Assembly: GCA_020635995.1 (NCBI GenBank)
Contig: JACJYS010000006.1
Location: 124,001 to 188,000, forward strand
Length of the DNA: 64,000 bases
Reading direction: 5' to 3'
Source: Chitinophagales bacterium
GTDB lineage: Bacteria; Bacteroidota; Bacteroidia; Chitinophagales; UBA8649
Positions within the stretch are counted from its first letter, which is position 1. The number at the start of each line of letters is the position of its first letter. The position numbers and the translations under genes are program-made. The notes beneath the pieces were generated by a model, which made no database searches, was not told the origin of the DNA, and worked only from the letters and a program-made list of their open reading frames with translations. Positions 44,864 through 52,806 of this stretch are shown piece after piece.

Positions 44864-45943
44864 CTAAAAATTACTACTACTTCCCTCTCCTACTTCATCT
44901 TCTATTATTAAACCATTTTCGCAGTATGGTTTCATTTCTGTTTGTATAAAATGTTGTACTTCTTTCTCTATATTTTTAGGATAAAGTACGTGCAAATTTG
45001 GTCCGGCATCTAAAGTAAAGCAAACGGGCAATTTTGTTACTTCTCTAAATGCTCTTAACTTATTAATTAAGGTAATAGTATTGGGCTGCATTAAAATAAA
45101 ACTGGGGTTAGATGTCATCATTAAAGCATGAAGCGTAAGTGCCTCCTCCTCTACTATTCTAATAAAACTATCCATATCGGCATTTTTCATTGCCAGCATT
45201 AAAGTGGCTAAATTATCATTAGCTTGCTTAAATCTAACTTCAGCAAAAGGATTATTTTCCATTAATTGATGCCCTGCACTGCTACTTACCGATTTTTCTT
45301 TTGCAGAAGCTATTAAAATACTGTTTTTAAATGTATGAAATATTTTATCTACCTCATGGCTAACATCTATAGCGTATAAATCTGAGCTTTTTACAAAATC
45401 TGTATGCTTGCCCCACATAGCTAATTTAGGATAGACAGAACGAGAAGCCGAACCACTTGCTAAACGACTTAAGTAAGATGCTTTTTGTTTAAAATCTTCG
45501 TTGTTGTTAAGGTTTTGAAACAAAGTGTTTTCTATTTCGCATAAAGCACAGCATAAAGCCGACATTGCAGAAGCTGAAGAAGCTATGCCTGCCGAATGAG
45601 GAAAGGTATTTAATGAATGTATCTCATAATCTAACTCTACATAAAAAGGACTAACATCTGCTACGCTTTTTATAAATTTTTCTATACGTTTTTCAAAAGC
45701 TTCATTTCTTTTGCCCTCAAAAAACAACTTTACTTTACCACTTCCCTTAGCATAATGCACTTCCATTTCTGTTCGGGCATTTTTTAAAGTAAAACTTACC
45801 GATGGATTTTTAGGCAACTGATTTCCATATTTACCCCAGTATTTAACTAATGCAATATTTGATGGACTTTGCCATCTCACTTTTCCTTCAGTTTTTCCTT
45901 TAGCATTGCTCAATGTTAATGTTGCATTTTTTATTCCTTCCAT
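44864..45943 (-). CDS. mvaD: Diphosphomevalonate decarboxylase
   Basis: This enzyme turns mevalonate diphosphate into isopentenyl diphosphate. The 359-residue GHMP-superfamily product has SPSNIALVKYWGKYGNQLPKNPSVSFTL, the ATP loop FPHSAGIASSASAMSAL, ASGSASRSVYP and the late DAGPNLHVLY. These identify decarboxylase rather than kinase. Its start lies 13 bp inside the upstream kinase gene, so translation is coupled. With HMG-CoA reductase and the kinase it forms a mevalonate cluster on the minus strand. Confidence 0.93.
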   Translation of the reverse strand: MEGIKNATLTLSNAKGKTEGKVRWQSPSNIALVKYWGKYGNQLPKNPSVSFTLKNARTEMEVHYAKGSGKVKLFFEGKRNEAFEKRIEKFIKSVADVSPFYVELDYEIHSLNTFPHSAGIASSASAMSALCCALCEIENTLFQNLNNNEDFKQKASYLSRLASGSASRSVYPKLAMWGKHTDFVKSSDLYAIDVSHEVDKIFHTFKNSILIASAKEKSVSSSAGHQLMENNPFAEVRFKQANDNLATLMLAMKNADMDSFIRIVEEEALTLHALMMTSNPSFILMQPNTITLINKLRAFREVTKLPVCFTLDAGPNLHVLYPKNIEKEVQHFIQTEMKPYCENGLIIEDEVGEGSSSNF

Positions 45944-46827
45944 ATCATTTTATCAAAATTAAAAATCGTTTTATATCCTTTATTTTTAAAGTAATTTTCT
46001 ACATACTGTGTGCCTTCATTACTAATTGCCATAATAAAATCGCCACCCCAAGCTCCTAAAGATTTACATTTTCCAGCAAAATCTGAAAATAAGCGACTAT
46101 TTACACTTTCTATTTTCAATAAATTACTCATAACACTTTCATGTTCTGCTACAATTTGTATAGCATCTATAGTATTGGTACAGTTAATTAAAGATTCTGT
46201 CAAACTATTAAAATCGTCTATTGGTTTTTCAGTTTGTTTTAAGGTTTTATAATAAGCTATGGCTTCTCTTGAGTTTTGCTTTTGCTCTAAAAACACAAAA
46301 AAGGTATTTTTAGTCCAATTACTATTTAGAACTACAGATTTAGACTGCGTTTTATCATTAACATTATAAACTATGGGCGTATTTGCGGTAGCACATGCTA
46401 TATCGTAGCCACTACCGCCAAATGTTTTTTCTAATAATTGATAAGCATCTACACCACTCCACTGCGAAAGCAAACTAATTAGTGTACTACTACTTCCCAA
46501 ACCCCAATTATTTGGGAATTCTAAATAAGTTTTAAAAGAAAAATTTTTGTTGTAAAAAACTTCAGCATTTAGTTTTTCTATTTCTTTCAGAATAATAAAT
46601 AATCGCTCTTCAAATTCATTTTTATCATCTTTAGGAAAATAGGTATTCAGCCAAAGTTCATCATTATTATTATAACTTTTCCACTCTATTTGATGTCGGT
46701 TATTTTCTAATGTTTGAACTTCTAATTTTTGCCCAAATTTGGTAGGCACAGCCAAAGTATTTGCTCCATCTAAAACTACATACTCTCCTGTAAGCATCAG
46801 TTTTCCATGAGCATAATATTTATTCAT
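45931..46827 (-). CDS. GHMP kinase, GYDIA family (mevalonate-pathway kinase)
   Basis: The 298-residue kinase begins YAHGKLMLTGEYVVLDGANTLAVP, a GHMP N-terminal signature. It has the ATP loop WGLGSSSTLISLLSQW and the sequence GGSGYDIACATA that names the GYDIA group. It is set between HMG-CoA reductase (upstream, 9 bp) and diphosphomevalonate decarboxylase (downstream, 13-bp overlap). That makes it a mevalonate and/or phosphomevalonate kinase by context. Only one kinase gene is present here where the pathway needs two phosphorylations; the other must lie elsewhere or one enzyme does both. Confidence 0.87.
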   Translation of the reverse strand: MNKYYAHGKLMLTGEYVVLDGANTLAVPTKFGQKLEVQTLENNRHQIEWKSYNNNDELWLNTYFPKDDKNEFEERLFIILKEIEKLNAEVFYNKNFSFKTYLEFPNNWGLGSSSTLISLLSQWSGVDAYQLLEKTFGGSGYDIACATANTPIVYNVNDKTQSKSVVLNSNWTKNTFFVFLEQKQNSREAIAYYKTLKQTEKPIDDFNSLTESLINCTNTIDAIQIVAEHESVMSNLLKIESVNSRLFSDFAGKCKSLGAWGGDFIMAISNEGTQYVENYFKNKGYKTIFNFDKMIWKE

Positions 46828-46836
46828 AAAAAAGGT

Positions 46837-48171
46837 TTATGCCGTTCTTATAAAATCAAGATACTCTCTAACTGCACTAAAAGAAACTACTTTATCTTTA
46901 AAGTAAGCAATGACTTTTTCCACCTCTTCTTCTGTGGCATGAAACTGACTTAAAATATTATTTAGGTGCATTTTCATGTGTCCGGCTTGTATGCCTGTTG
47001 TTGTTAGCGATTTTACGGCTGCAAAATTTTGAGCTAATCCTACGCAAGCCACTATTTTCATTAGTTCATGAGCTTTAGGATTACCCATTAATTCCATTGA
47101 TTTTTTAGCCAAAGGATGTAAGCCTGTTAAACCGCCCACCGTACCTAAAGCTAAAGGTACTTCTATCCAAAATCTAAAAATATTATTTTTAATAGAGCAA
47201 TGCGTTAAACTTCTGTAAGTACCTGTTTTGGCGGCATAAGTATGGGCACAAGCTTCTACGGCTCTAAAATCATTTCCTGTAGCTATTACCACGGCATCTA
47301 TGCCATTCATTATGCCTTTATTGTGTGTAGTAGCTCGGTAAGAATCTATTTCTGCTATCTTAATAGCTTTCTCAAATTTTGAAGCAAATACTTCCGGTTT
47401 CATTGCTCCGTCATTAAAATATCCCAATTCTTGTATAGGGCAACTCACTTCTGCTCGCACCACACAATCTGGCGTATAATTAGAAAGAATAGACATTATT
47501 ATTTGAACATCTTTTTCTTTTATAGTAAACTGTGGCGATAACTGAATTTCATCTATCAGAATTTCGGCAAAGCGTTCTAAGCAAGAATTGATAAAATTGG
47601 CTCCCATAGAGTCAACGGTTTCAAAACTACATTTTAGCTGGTATAAGTTTTCTTCTTTAGCCGTTAAATCAAGTAATTCTATATCCAAAACACCACCACC
47701 GCGTTTTTCCATGTTTTGAGTTATATCTTTTACACCCTCTATTAATTTAGTTTTTAACTGAGGAAAAAATGATTTTAACTTATCTCCATTCCCATTATAA
47801 GCAAAATGTACGTGTCCTAATTTTACAGAGTTAACTACCTCTGCTTTAAATCCACCTTTTTCGTACCAATATTTTGCGGCATTAGCACAAGCCGCCACTA
47901 CAGAACTTTCTTCTGTAACCATAGGTACGGCATAATCATTTCCGTTTATTAAAAAATTAGGAGCTATACCAAATGGCATGTGAAAATTAGAAACTGTATT
48001 TTCGCTAAAACCTTCAAATACTTTTTGAGCTTCAACATTATCGTGCCAAAAGCTGGCAAAATCTTTAGCCAAATCAATAGGATTGGTATATAAAAAGTTT
48101 TGTGCCAACCATTGTATTTTTTCGGTTTTAGTCAGTTTTGAAAAACCTGATATCTTTTTTCCTTTAGACAT
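46837..48171 (-). CDS. mvaA: Hydroxymethylglutaryl-CoA reductase, degradative (class II) type
   Basis: HMG-CoA reductase forms mevalonate, the entry to the pathway. The 444-residue soluble enzyme has FHMPFGIAPNFLING, the catalytic Glu region MVTEESSVVAACANAA, and GIMNGIDAVVIATGNDFRAVEA with its catalytic Asp. TVGGLTGLHPLAKKSM and GHMKMHLNNIL near the end match class II enzymes. It lacks the membrane domain of class I. It heads the minus-strand operon with the GHMP kinase and decarboxylase. In Bacteroidota it works in the biosynthetic direction, as the neighbours show, despite the class name. Confidence 0.94.
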   Translation of the reverse strand: MSKGKKISGFSKLTKTEKIQWLAQNFLYTNPIDLAKDFASFWHDNVEAQKVFEGFSENTVSNFHMPFGIAPNFLINGNDYAVPMVTEESSVVAACANAAKYWYEKGGFKAEVVNSVKLGHVHFAYNGNGDKLKSFFPQLKTKLIEGVKDITQNMEKRGGGVLDIELLDLTAKEENLYQLKCSFETVDSMGANFINSCLERFAEILIDEIQLSPQFTIKEKDVQIIMSILSNYTPDCVVRAEVSCPIQELGYFNDGAMKPEVFASKFEKAIKIAEIDSYRATTHNKGIMNGIDAVVIATGNDFRAVEACAHTYAAKTGTYRSLTHCSIKNNIFRFWIEVPLALGTVGGLTGLHPLAKKSMELMGNPKAHELMKIVACVGLAQNFAAVKSLTTTGIQAGHMKMHLNNILSQFHATEEEVEKVIAYFKDKVVSFSAVREYLDFIRTA

Positions 48172-48274
48172 GGTGCAAATTTACAAAGATTCTCAAATAT
48201 ACTAAATAGAGTTTGTACTAACTACAAAATTCGGACTATTTAAGTTTTAGTTTTTTTAGAAAATGGATTTATTA

Positions 48275-49168
48275 TCAAATTAAATAATTATTTTCCATAT
48301 ATTTTTCCGTATGTGATTTTTTCATTTCGTATTTAAAATTCAATACTTTCAATCCGTATAATGTCAATTCTTGATTTGCTGTTATTTTACCATTTTCTGA
48401 TGATACGGTCAAACTGTCTTTAAAAGACTTTATAAATTTAGTCCACAAGTTTCCATTTTTATCTTTTAGTAAAAAGTAAAAACCACTATCTCCAATTTTT
48501 CTTCCCGCTGATTTTAAAATTAATTCTCCATTTTTACCAACAATTGGTTGCAAGATTACTGTTGCACTTCCGTTTGGCAATGGAAAAATAGCTTTTATAC
48601 AAACTTTTCCATTTGGGATTTTACAAGTTTCATAAACACCTGAATAGACTACTTGATTGGTTTGTTTAAATGTTCTTAACCAAATTGTTCGTTTTACTTT
48701 CTCTGTTGTTTTATCAGTTAGTTGAATAATCTCACTATTCATTGCTTTTGTATTGTTATTACTACTCAAAGGAATGTTTAGTTGTTCAAGCCTACTGCTA
48801 AAAAGTATTTTTAATAAATGCCCGAAAACTAGAAAAACAGGATTCCATTTTGTTGTTAATTTAAGCTCATAATTGCTGGTATTTTCATAAAAATCAATAA
48901 CTTTTTTTGAAAGTCTATTTAATTCGGAAGAAGATAAATTTAGCTGCTCTATTGAATTTAAAAGTCCTTTGTTTTTATTAGATTTAAGGATTGATAAATC
49001 TTCCTTTTCTGCTAATTGGTTAATGAATTTTTCTCCAATTCCATTTGTGCTTCCAAATGGTCCTAAGAGCCATTTGTATTCTTGAGAATTAATTTTTTTC
49101 CCAAAAGCAATAACCCATTGTTGAGTAATCCAATCCTGAAAATTTTGTTTAATTGAGGCAAGTTCCAC
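48275..49168 (-). CDS. Unknown protein, next to a CrtA-like gene
   Basis: The 297-residue product has no signal peptide or clear membrane helix apart from one moderately hydrophobic stretch (PVFLVFGHLLKILFSSRLEQL). The first part is polar (WVIAFGKKINSQEYKWLLGPFGSTNGIGE), the last part beta-rich (KVCIKAIFPLPNGSATVILQPIVGKNGELILKSAGRKIGDSGFYFLLKD split across residues of the C-terminal half). I recognise no family. It ends close to the AT-rich flank and its start is 2 bp after the CrtA-like gene, so both are one unit. Any link to carotenoid or isoprenoid chemistry is inferred only from the neighbours. Confidence 0.75.
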   Translation of the reverse strand: MELASIKQNFQDWITQQWVIAFGKKINSQEYKWLLGPFGSTNGIGEKFINQLAEKEDLSILKSNKNKGLLNSIEQLNLSSSELNRLSKKVIDFYENTSNYELKLTTKWNPVFLVFGHLLKILFSSRLEQLNIPLSSNNNTKAMNSEIIQLTDKTTEKVKRTIWLRTFKQTNQVVYSGVYETCKIPNGKVCIKAIFPLPNGSATVILQPIVGKNGELILKSAGRKIGDSGFYFLLKDKNGNLWTKFIKSFKDSLTVSSENGKITANQELTLYGLKVLNFKYEMKKSHTEKYMENNYLI

Positions 49169-49170
49169 TG

Positions 49171-49875
49171 TTAGTAAAATGATTTAGTATAATTTCCTTT
49201 ACCTTTCCAATCTCCGAATTCAGAAATAGGTTTAAATCTCAAAGTAGTAAATTCAAAATGAAAATTCTTTCTTTCTCTTTCTTTCATCGCATCAGCGTGC
49301 CTTTTTGGTTTGGGGATTTTACTATGACCATGAACCATTTCTTCCATTTCTCGTACGTTTTTCCAAATCGTGAAAGTTAAAATGGTGTTTGGAAACTTGA
49401 AAGCAGCAAGTGATAAAAGCGTACCTGAATGGTCTCTCACTAATTTTTCTACCGGTCTTCCCCAACGCAAAAATCGCGGAACTGCAAAAGGTTTCATCCG
49501 TGCTATTGTAACCGCTACAACAGGAAAATTAGGGTTTTCTATGATTTCTCTTTCTTTAGGAACTATATAACCCTTTATTTTTCCCCAATCTCTCATAAAA
49601 CCTAAACGAATGTGCCAACCTTTTTTTATTAATCTACCAAATCTGTCATTTTCCAAGAAATTTTCAAGATCTTTCTCACTTTCCCATTGTGCAAATATTG
49701 CAACCTCTCTTATTAAAAAACGTTTAGCAGAAAAAATAGGCGAGCCTAAAATCATGGTAGTCATATATTCTGAATAGATAAGACCCTTTGTTTTCTCACT
49801 TACTAATTTTGAGAATAAACCTTTAATCGCTGTCCAAAGTGGAATTTTCACAAGATGAAAAGAAGATATGCTCAT
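49171..49875 (-). CDS. CrtA (spheroidene monooxygenase)-like protein
   Basis: The 234-residue protein resembles the CrtA group of heme or ferredoxin-like alpha/beta-barrel monooxygenases: SSFHLVKIPLWTAIKGLF, FLIREVAIFAQWESEKDLENFL, VVAVTIARMKPFAVPRFLRWG and ILTFTIWKNVREMEEMVHG. Authentic CrtA adds oxygen to the carotenoid end group. The mevalonate cluster is near, but no other carotenoid gene is in this window, so the substrate is open. The family assignment is from recalled similarity and is moderate. It is followed by the unknown 297-residue gene with only a 2-bp gap. Confidence 0.55.
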   Translation of the reverse strand: MSISSFHLVKIPLWTAIKGLFSKLVSEKTKGLIYSEYMTTMILGSPIFSAKRFLIREVAIFAQWESEKDLENFLENDRFGRLIKKGWHIRLGFMRDWGKIKGYIVPKEREIIENPNFPVVAVTIARMKPFAVPRFLRWGRPVEKLVRDHSGTLLSLAAFKFPNTILTFTIWKNVREMEEMVHGHSKIPKPKRHADAMKERERKNFHFEFTTLRFKPISEFGDWKGKGNYTKSFY

Positions 49876-49954
49876 TTTTTTTGATTGGGAGTTTCTTGTT
49901 TTAAAGCAATACTACAAAATTGTCAAGTAATTTTAGTTGCAGTTTCTTACTTTT

Positions 49955-49986
49955 GTCTTGATACAAAAGTAACAAAAAATCAAGAC
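49955..49986. repeat. Hairpin repeat, 8-bp arms
   Basis: GTCTTGAT (49955-49962) and ATCAAGAC (49979-49986) flank ACAAAAGTAACAAAAA. The sequence resembles a Bacteroidota intergenic repeat with ACTTTTGT and ACAAAAGT halves. No T-tract follows on either side. Confidence 0.5.
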
Positions 49987-50008
49987 TGTAATCAAAAATA
50001 CTAAAATG

Positions 50009-50111
50009 TTATAAAACAGACGATGACAAATTAATGTATGCTCAATTTTAGTTTTCCTAAAGTATTTTTATTAGTAGGAGCATACTAATTTGTCTGTTTA
50101 TTGTTTTATAA
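50009..50111. repeat. Long imperfect inverted repeat
   Basis: Matched arms are TTATAAAACA (50009-50018) with TGTTTTATAA (50102-50111), GACAAATTA (50025-50033) with TAATTTGTC (50086-50094), and GTATGCTC (50036-50043) with GAGCATAC (50078-50085). The loop is about 34 bases. A MITE-like remnant or a repeat family member is possible. Confidence 0.55.
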
Positions 50112-50207
50112 TTTCATTCATTTTGGATGTCTGTTTTACACCATTTCTTAACGTACTTTTGATTAAGGTCATAAAAAACTGCCAAAAAAGAAACATCTAC
50201 GTCTAAT

Positions 50208-50687
50208 CTAAAACTTATAGCTCTTAATAGTACTTATTATCTCTTTTGGTACAAATTTGCTTACATCGCCATTGCCTTTTATTATTTCGCGTACTATGGT
50301 AGATGATATTGAGCCTAATTCTGCTTTGGCTAATATTAATATGGTTTCTAAATCTTCGTCCATAGCGTGGTTGAGGTGTGCTATGGTTTTTTCGTACTCA
50401 AAGTCGGCAGCAGAGCGTATGCCTCTTAGTATATAATTGGCTCCTTTTGTTTTACAAAAATTTATGGTTAAGCCTTCATAAGTGTCTATTTCTACATTTT
50501 TGTATTTTGAAAAAACTTTTTCTAAACACTTCATTCTTGTTGCTAAATCAAACAAATACTTTTTTTGCGTGTTTACGCCAATAGCTACAATAATTTTATC
50601 AAATAAAGGAACGGCACGCTTTACTATATCTTCATGTCCTATGGTTATGGGGTCAAACGAACCCGGAAAAACAGCTATTTTACTCAT
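50208..50687 (-). CDS. coaD: Pantetheine-phosphate adenylyltransferase
   Basis: CoaD attaches AMP to 4'-phosphopantetheine, the penultimate step of coenzyme A synthesis. The 159-residue nucleotidyltransferase has GSFDPITIGHEDIVKRA with the TxGH nucleotide site, KKYLFDLATRM, YILRGIRSAADFEYE and SSTIVREIIKGNGDVSKFVP. Length matches the family. rsmD ends 2 bp upstream on the same strand, a usual Bacteroidota neighbour, so they share a transcript. Confidence 0.96.
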   Translation of the reverse strand: MSKIAVFPGSFDPITIGHEDIVKRAVPLFDKIIVAIGVNTQKKYLFDLATRMKCLEKVFSKYKNVEIDTYEGLTINFCKTKGANYILRGIRSAADFEYEKTIAHLNHAMDEDLETILILAKAELGSISSTIVREIIKGNGDVSKFVPKEIISTIKSYKF

Positions 50688-50689
50688 AA

Positions 50690-51235
50690 TTATTCTTTTC
50701 CTGCATTGGTAAAGATACTAAAAATGGTTTGCCCATATTTTTTCTTCTTATAAAAATGCTTGTGATTTTTAAAATTGTGCTGCGGATTATGTTCTAAAAT
50801 AAACCAGCCTTCACCCTCTACTAAATTATATTCAAATATTAAATCGGGTATTTCATCTAAATTAGGTAAAGGATATGGTGGCCCTGCAAATATTAAATCA
50901 TACTGCCTATTAGCTATCGGTATAAATTTAAAAATATCCATAGCTACCACCTGCATTCCTTCTATTTCTAATTCATCTCTTGTTTTTTCTATAAAATTGA
51001 CACAAGGCGGGTGCATTTCTACGGTGGTAATATCGGTACAGCCTCTTGATGCCATTTCAAAAGACAACTGTCCTGTTCCACCAAATAAATCTAAATAAGC
51101 TATTTTATCAAAATTGTAATAATTATTTAGCGTATTGAATAAGGCTTCTTTAGCTATATTAGTAGTAGGTCGTGTAGGGGCAAACTCGGGCGTTTTTAAA
51201 AATCTTCCACCATATTTTCCTGCTATAATTCTCAT
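50690..51235 (-). CDS. rsmD: 16S rRNA (guanine-N2)-methyltransferase RsmD
   Basis: RsmD methylates G966 of 16S rRNA. The 181-residue protein starts MRIIAGKYGGRFLKTP and has RPTTNIAKEALFNTL, the AdoMet site YLDLFGGTGQLSFEMASRG, and motif IV as FAGPPYPLPN. The latter reads GPPY where most relatives have DPPF or DPPY, which is odd for a catalytic motif. I chose the ATG at 51235 over a GTG two codons earlier: it forms an ATGA overlap with the upstream DUF3822 stop. Placement between coaD and DUF3822 supports the identification. Confidence 0.88.
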   Translation of the reverse strand: MRIIAGKYGGRFLKTPEFAPTRPTTNIAKEALFNTLNNYYNFDKIAYLDLFGGTGQLSFEMASRGCTDITTVEMHPPCVNFIEKTRDELEIEGMQVVAMDIFKFIPIANRQYDLIFAGPPYPLPNLDEIPDLIFEYNLVEGEGWFILEHNPQHNFKNHKHFYKKKKYGQTIFSIFTNAGKE

Positions 51236-52050
51236 ATACACAAATTATAATGATGAACAAAATAATGAGCTGGCATAGCCTCTACATGACTACTGTAGTT
51301 TATTTTATTGGTTCGCTCTAAAGGACTTAAAAACTTTATGTAGTTACTTAATAATTCTATTTTTTCTCCTCCTGCTTCAAAAGCTCCACTGTAATAAACC
51401 TGAGTTCTTTCGGTATTCAAATTTAACTCTTGCATTACATTTAAAGTATAGTAAACCACATCTTCTGCTGTGGCTATTTCAAAAGTATTGTGGAACTTTA
51501 AGGCATTTTCGCTCCATAAACTAACATCTAATTTATTTAATGATAAATGTACATTAAAAATAGAATTGGCTTTACTGTACGATGTTAGCATGTCTATTAA
51601 TACAGCATTAATATGTACAAATTTTATGTTAGGAAAAAGTTCTGTAAAAGCATTTTCTACATAAGTAGGATAAGCAAAAACCAAATTATAGACCGTAGAT
51701 TTTAAAACTTCTTTCTTATACTTTAATATCCCCGAAGGTACATTTACATTAAGTTTTAGTATTTGCTCTAAAGCATTTATATCTTCTATATTTTTAGGAG
51801 CTAAAGCATAAAATGGGGAATTTACTACAACAATAACTTTCAAAAAATTATACGCAAAAATGTCGTTTGATTTTAAAAATTTATCAATTTCTTGCCTTGA
51901 ACTTTGGTAAAAATCAAAATTTACGTCTATTACTTTAGTAGCCAAAACTCTGTTAGTAGGCTCATGAAAAACAGAAAAGGACAAACTATGTTTGTCCCAT
52001 TCTACTATTAATATACTTTCTCTACTTTGAGATGGATTGTTAAAAATCAA
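51232..52050 (-). CDS. DUF3822 family protein
   Basis: The 272-residue protein matches the DUF3822 family, which in Bacteroidota sits beside rsmD and coaD. It has ILIVEWDKHSLSFSVFHE at the start and an actin-like or ribonuclease-H-like fold is likely from its pattern of short strands (IVVVNSPFYALAPKNI, LVFAYPTYVENAF, VHLSLNKLDVSLW). No catalytic residue can be assigned. Its stop overlaps the rsmD start (ATGA), so translation is coupled. Function unknown. Confidence 0.8.
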   Translation of the reverse strand: MIFNNPSQSRESILIVEWDKHSLSFSVFHEPTNRVLATKVIDVNFDFYQSSRQEIDKFLKSNDIFAYNFLKVIVVVNSPFYALAPKNIEDINALEQILKLNVNVPSGILKYKKEVLKSTVYNLVFAYPTYVENAFTELFPNIKFVHINAVLIDMLTSYSKANSIFNVHLSLNKLDVSLWSENALKFHNTFEIATAEDVVYYTLNVMQELNLNTERTQVYYSGAFEAGGEKIELLSNYIKFLSPLERTNKINYSSHVEAMPAHYFVHHYNLCI

Positions 52051-52062
52051 AATATCTTTTTA

Positions 52063-52629
52063 TTATTCCCAACTTGCTTTTTCGGTTGCTTGAGTTAACG
52101 AACCTAAAGACAAATCTTTTTTACGTTCTACATATTCTTCTTTTAAACCTTTTAGGTATTTAGATTTTGGTGCATCTATTTGATAAACAGGCACTTCTAC
52201 CCTCTGCATTTTTAGCATACCCGATTCTAAATCAAAGGTTTCGCCACCACTAAAAGGCACATATCTTAATGAATCTAAGTTATTTGTTCCTTGCAGGTTT
52301 ATTTCATCTCTAATATAATACTTCAAAGTATCATAAGTAGCCACCACGCTGGTATCATCCGGGTTTCCGTTTATAATTACTTCCGTAATCATATCATTTT
52401 TAAGGCTGTTGATTAATTCATCAAAATTTCCGGCATACTTCTTTTTAGATTTTAAATAAAAACCTTGTGCTGTTTTAATGTCGTACATTCTGGTTGTTGT
52501 TGCATCGTGGCGTTTGTTATATTCGGCTTCAAATTTTACGGGATCTTGTATAATACCATAAAGCATATAAGCCAAGCCTATAACTACAAGCCAAAGAACT
52601 ACACCAATAATAACTTTTCCTATTTTCAT
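52063..52629 (-). CDS. Membrane-anchored hypothetical protein
   Basis: The 188-residue product has one N-terminal helix (VIIGVVLWLVVIGLAYMLYGII) and a soluble periplasmic or cytoplasmic domain. That domain includes ARG-rich KRHDATTTRMYDIKTAQGFYLKSKKKYAGNF split by a helix and a later strand-rich part with GGETFDLESGMLKMQ. I recognise no family; it may relate to small anchored Bacteroidota proteins near DUF3822. I use the ATG at 52629; an alternative start 11 codons earlier gives a polar N-terminus. It lies 12 bp upstream of DUF3822 and heads this operon. Confidence 0.72.
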   Translation of the reverse strand: MKIGKVIIGVVLWLVVIGLAYMLYGIIQDPVKFEAEYNKRHDATTTRMYDIKTAQGFYLKSKKKYAGNFDELINSLKNDMITEVIINGNPDDTSVVATYDTLKYYIRDEINLQGTNNLDSLRYVPFSGGETFDLESGMLKMQRVEVPVYQIDAPKSKYLKGLKEEYVERKKDLSLGSLTQATEKASWE

Positions 52630-52806
52630 ATTTAAGTTTGATTTATTAAGAATTTTGCACAAAGTAAAAACATTTTAGCAATATTTCAACCATAATACTT
52701 TCATTTTTTCACACATTAGGCAATTAATCTTTGCTTAATTTAATTTAACAGGCAAAAAATAAGCCCTCATTATACTTATACATTTTTAATTTGTTTACTT
52801 TGTGGC

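Larger units (their letters stand above)
49876..50207. other. Gene-free spacer with two palindromic structures
   Basis: This 332-base gap upstream of the CrtA-like gene holds a GTCTTGAT/ATCAAGAC hairpin at 49955-49986 and a long imperfect inverted repeat at 50009-50111. I see no credible gene in it. The structures may be intergenic repeat elements or leader structures of the CrtA-like gene. Confidence 0.5.
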
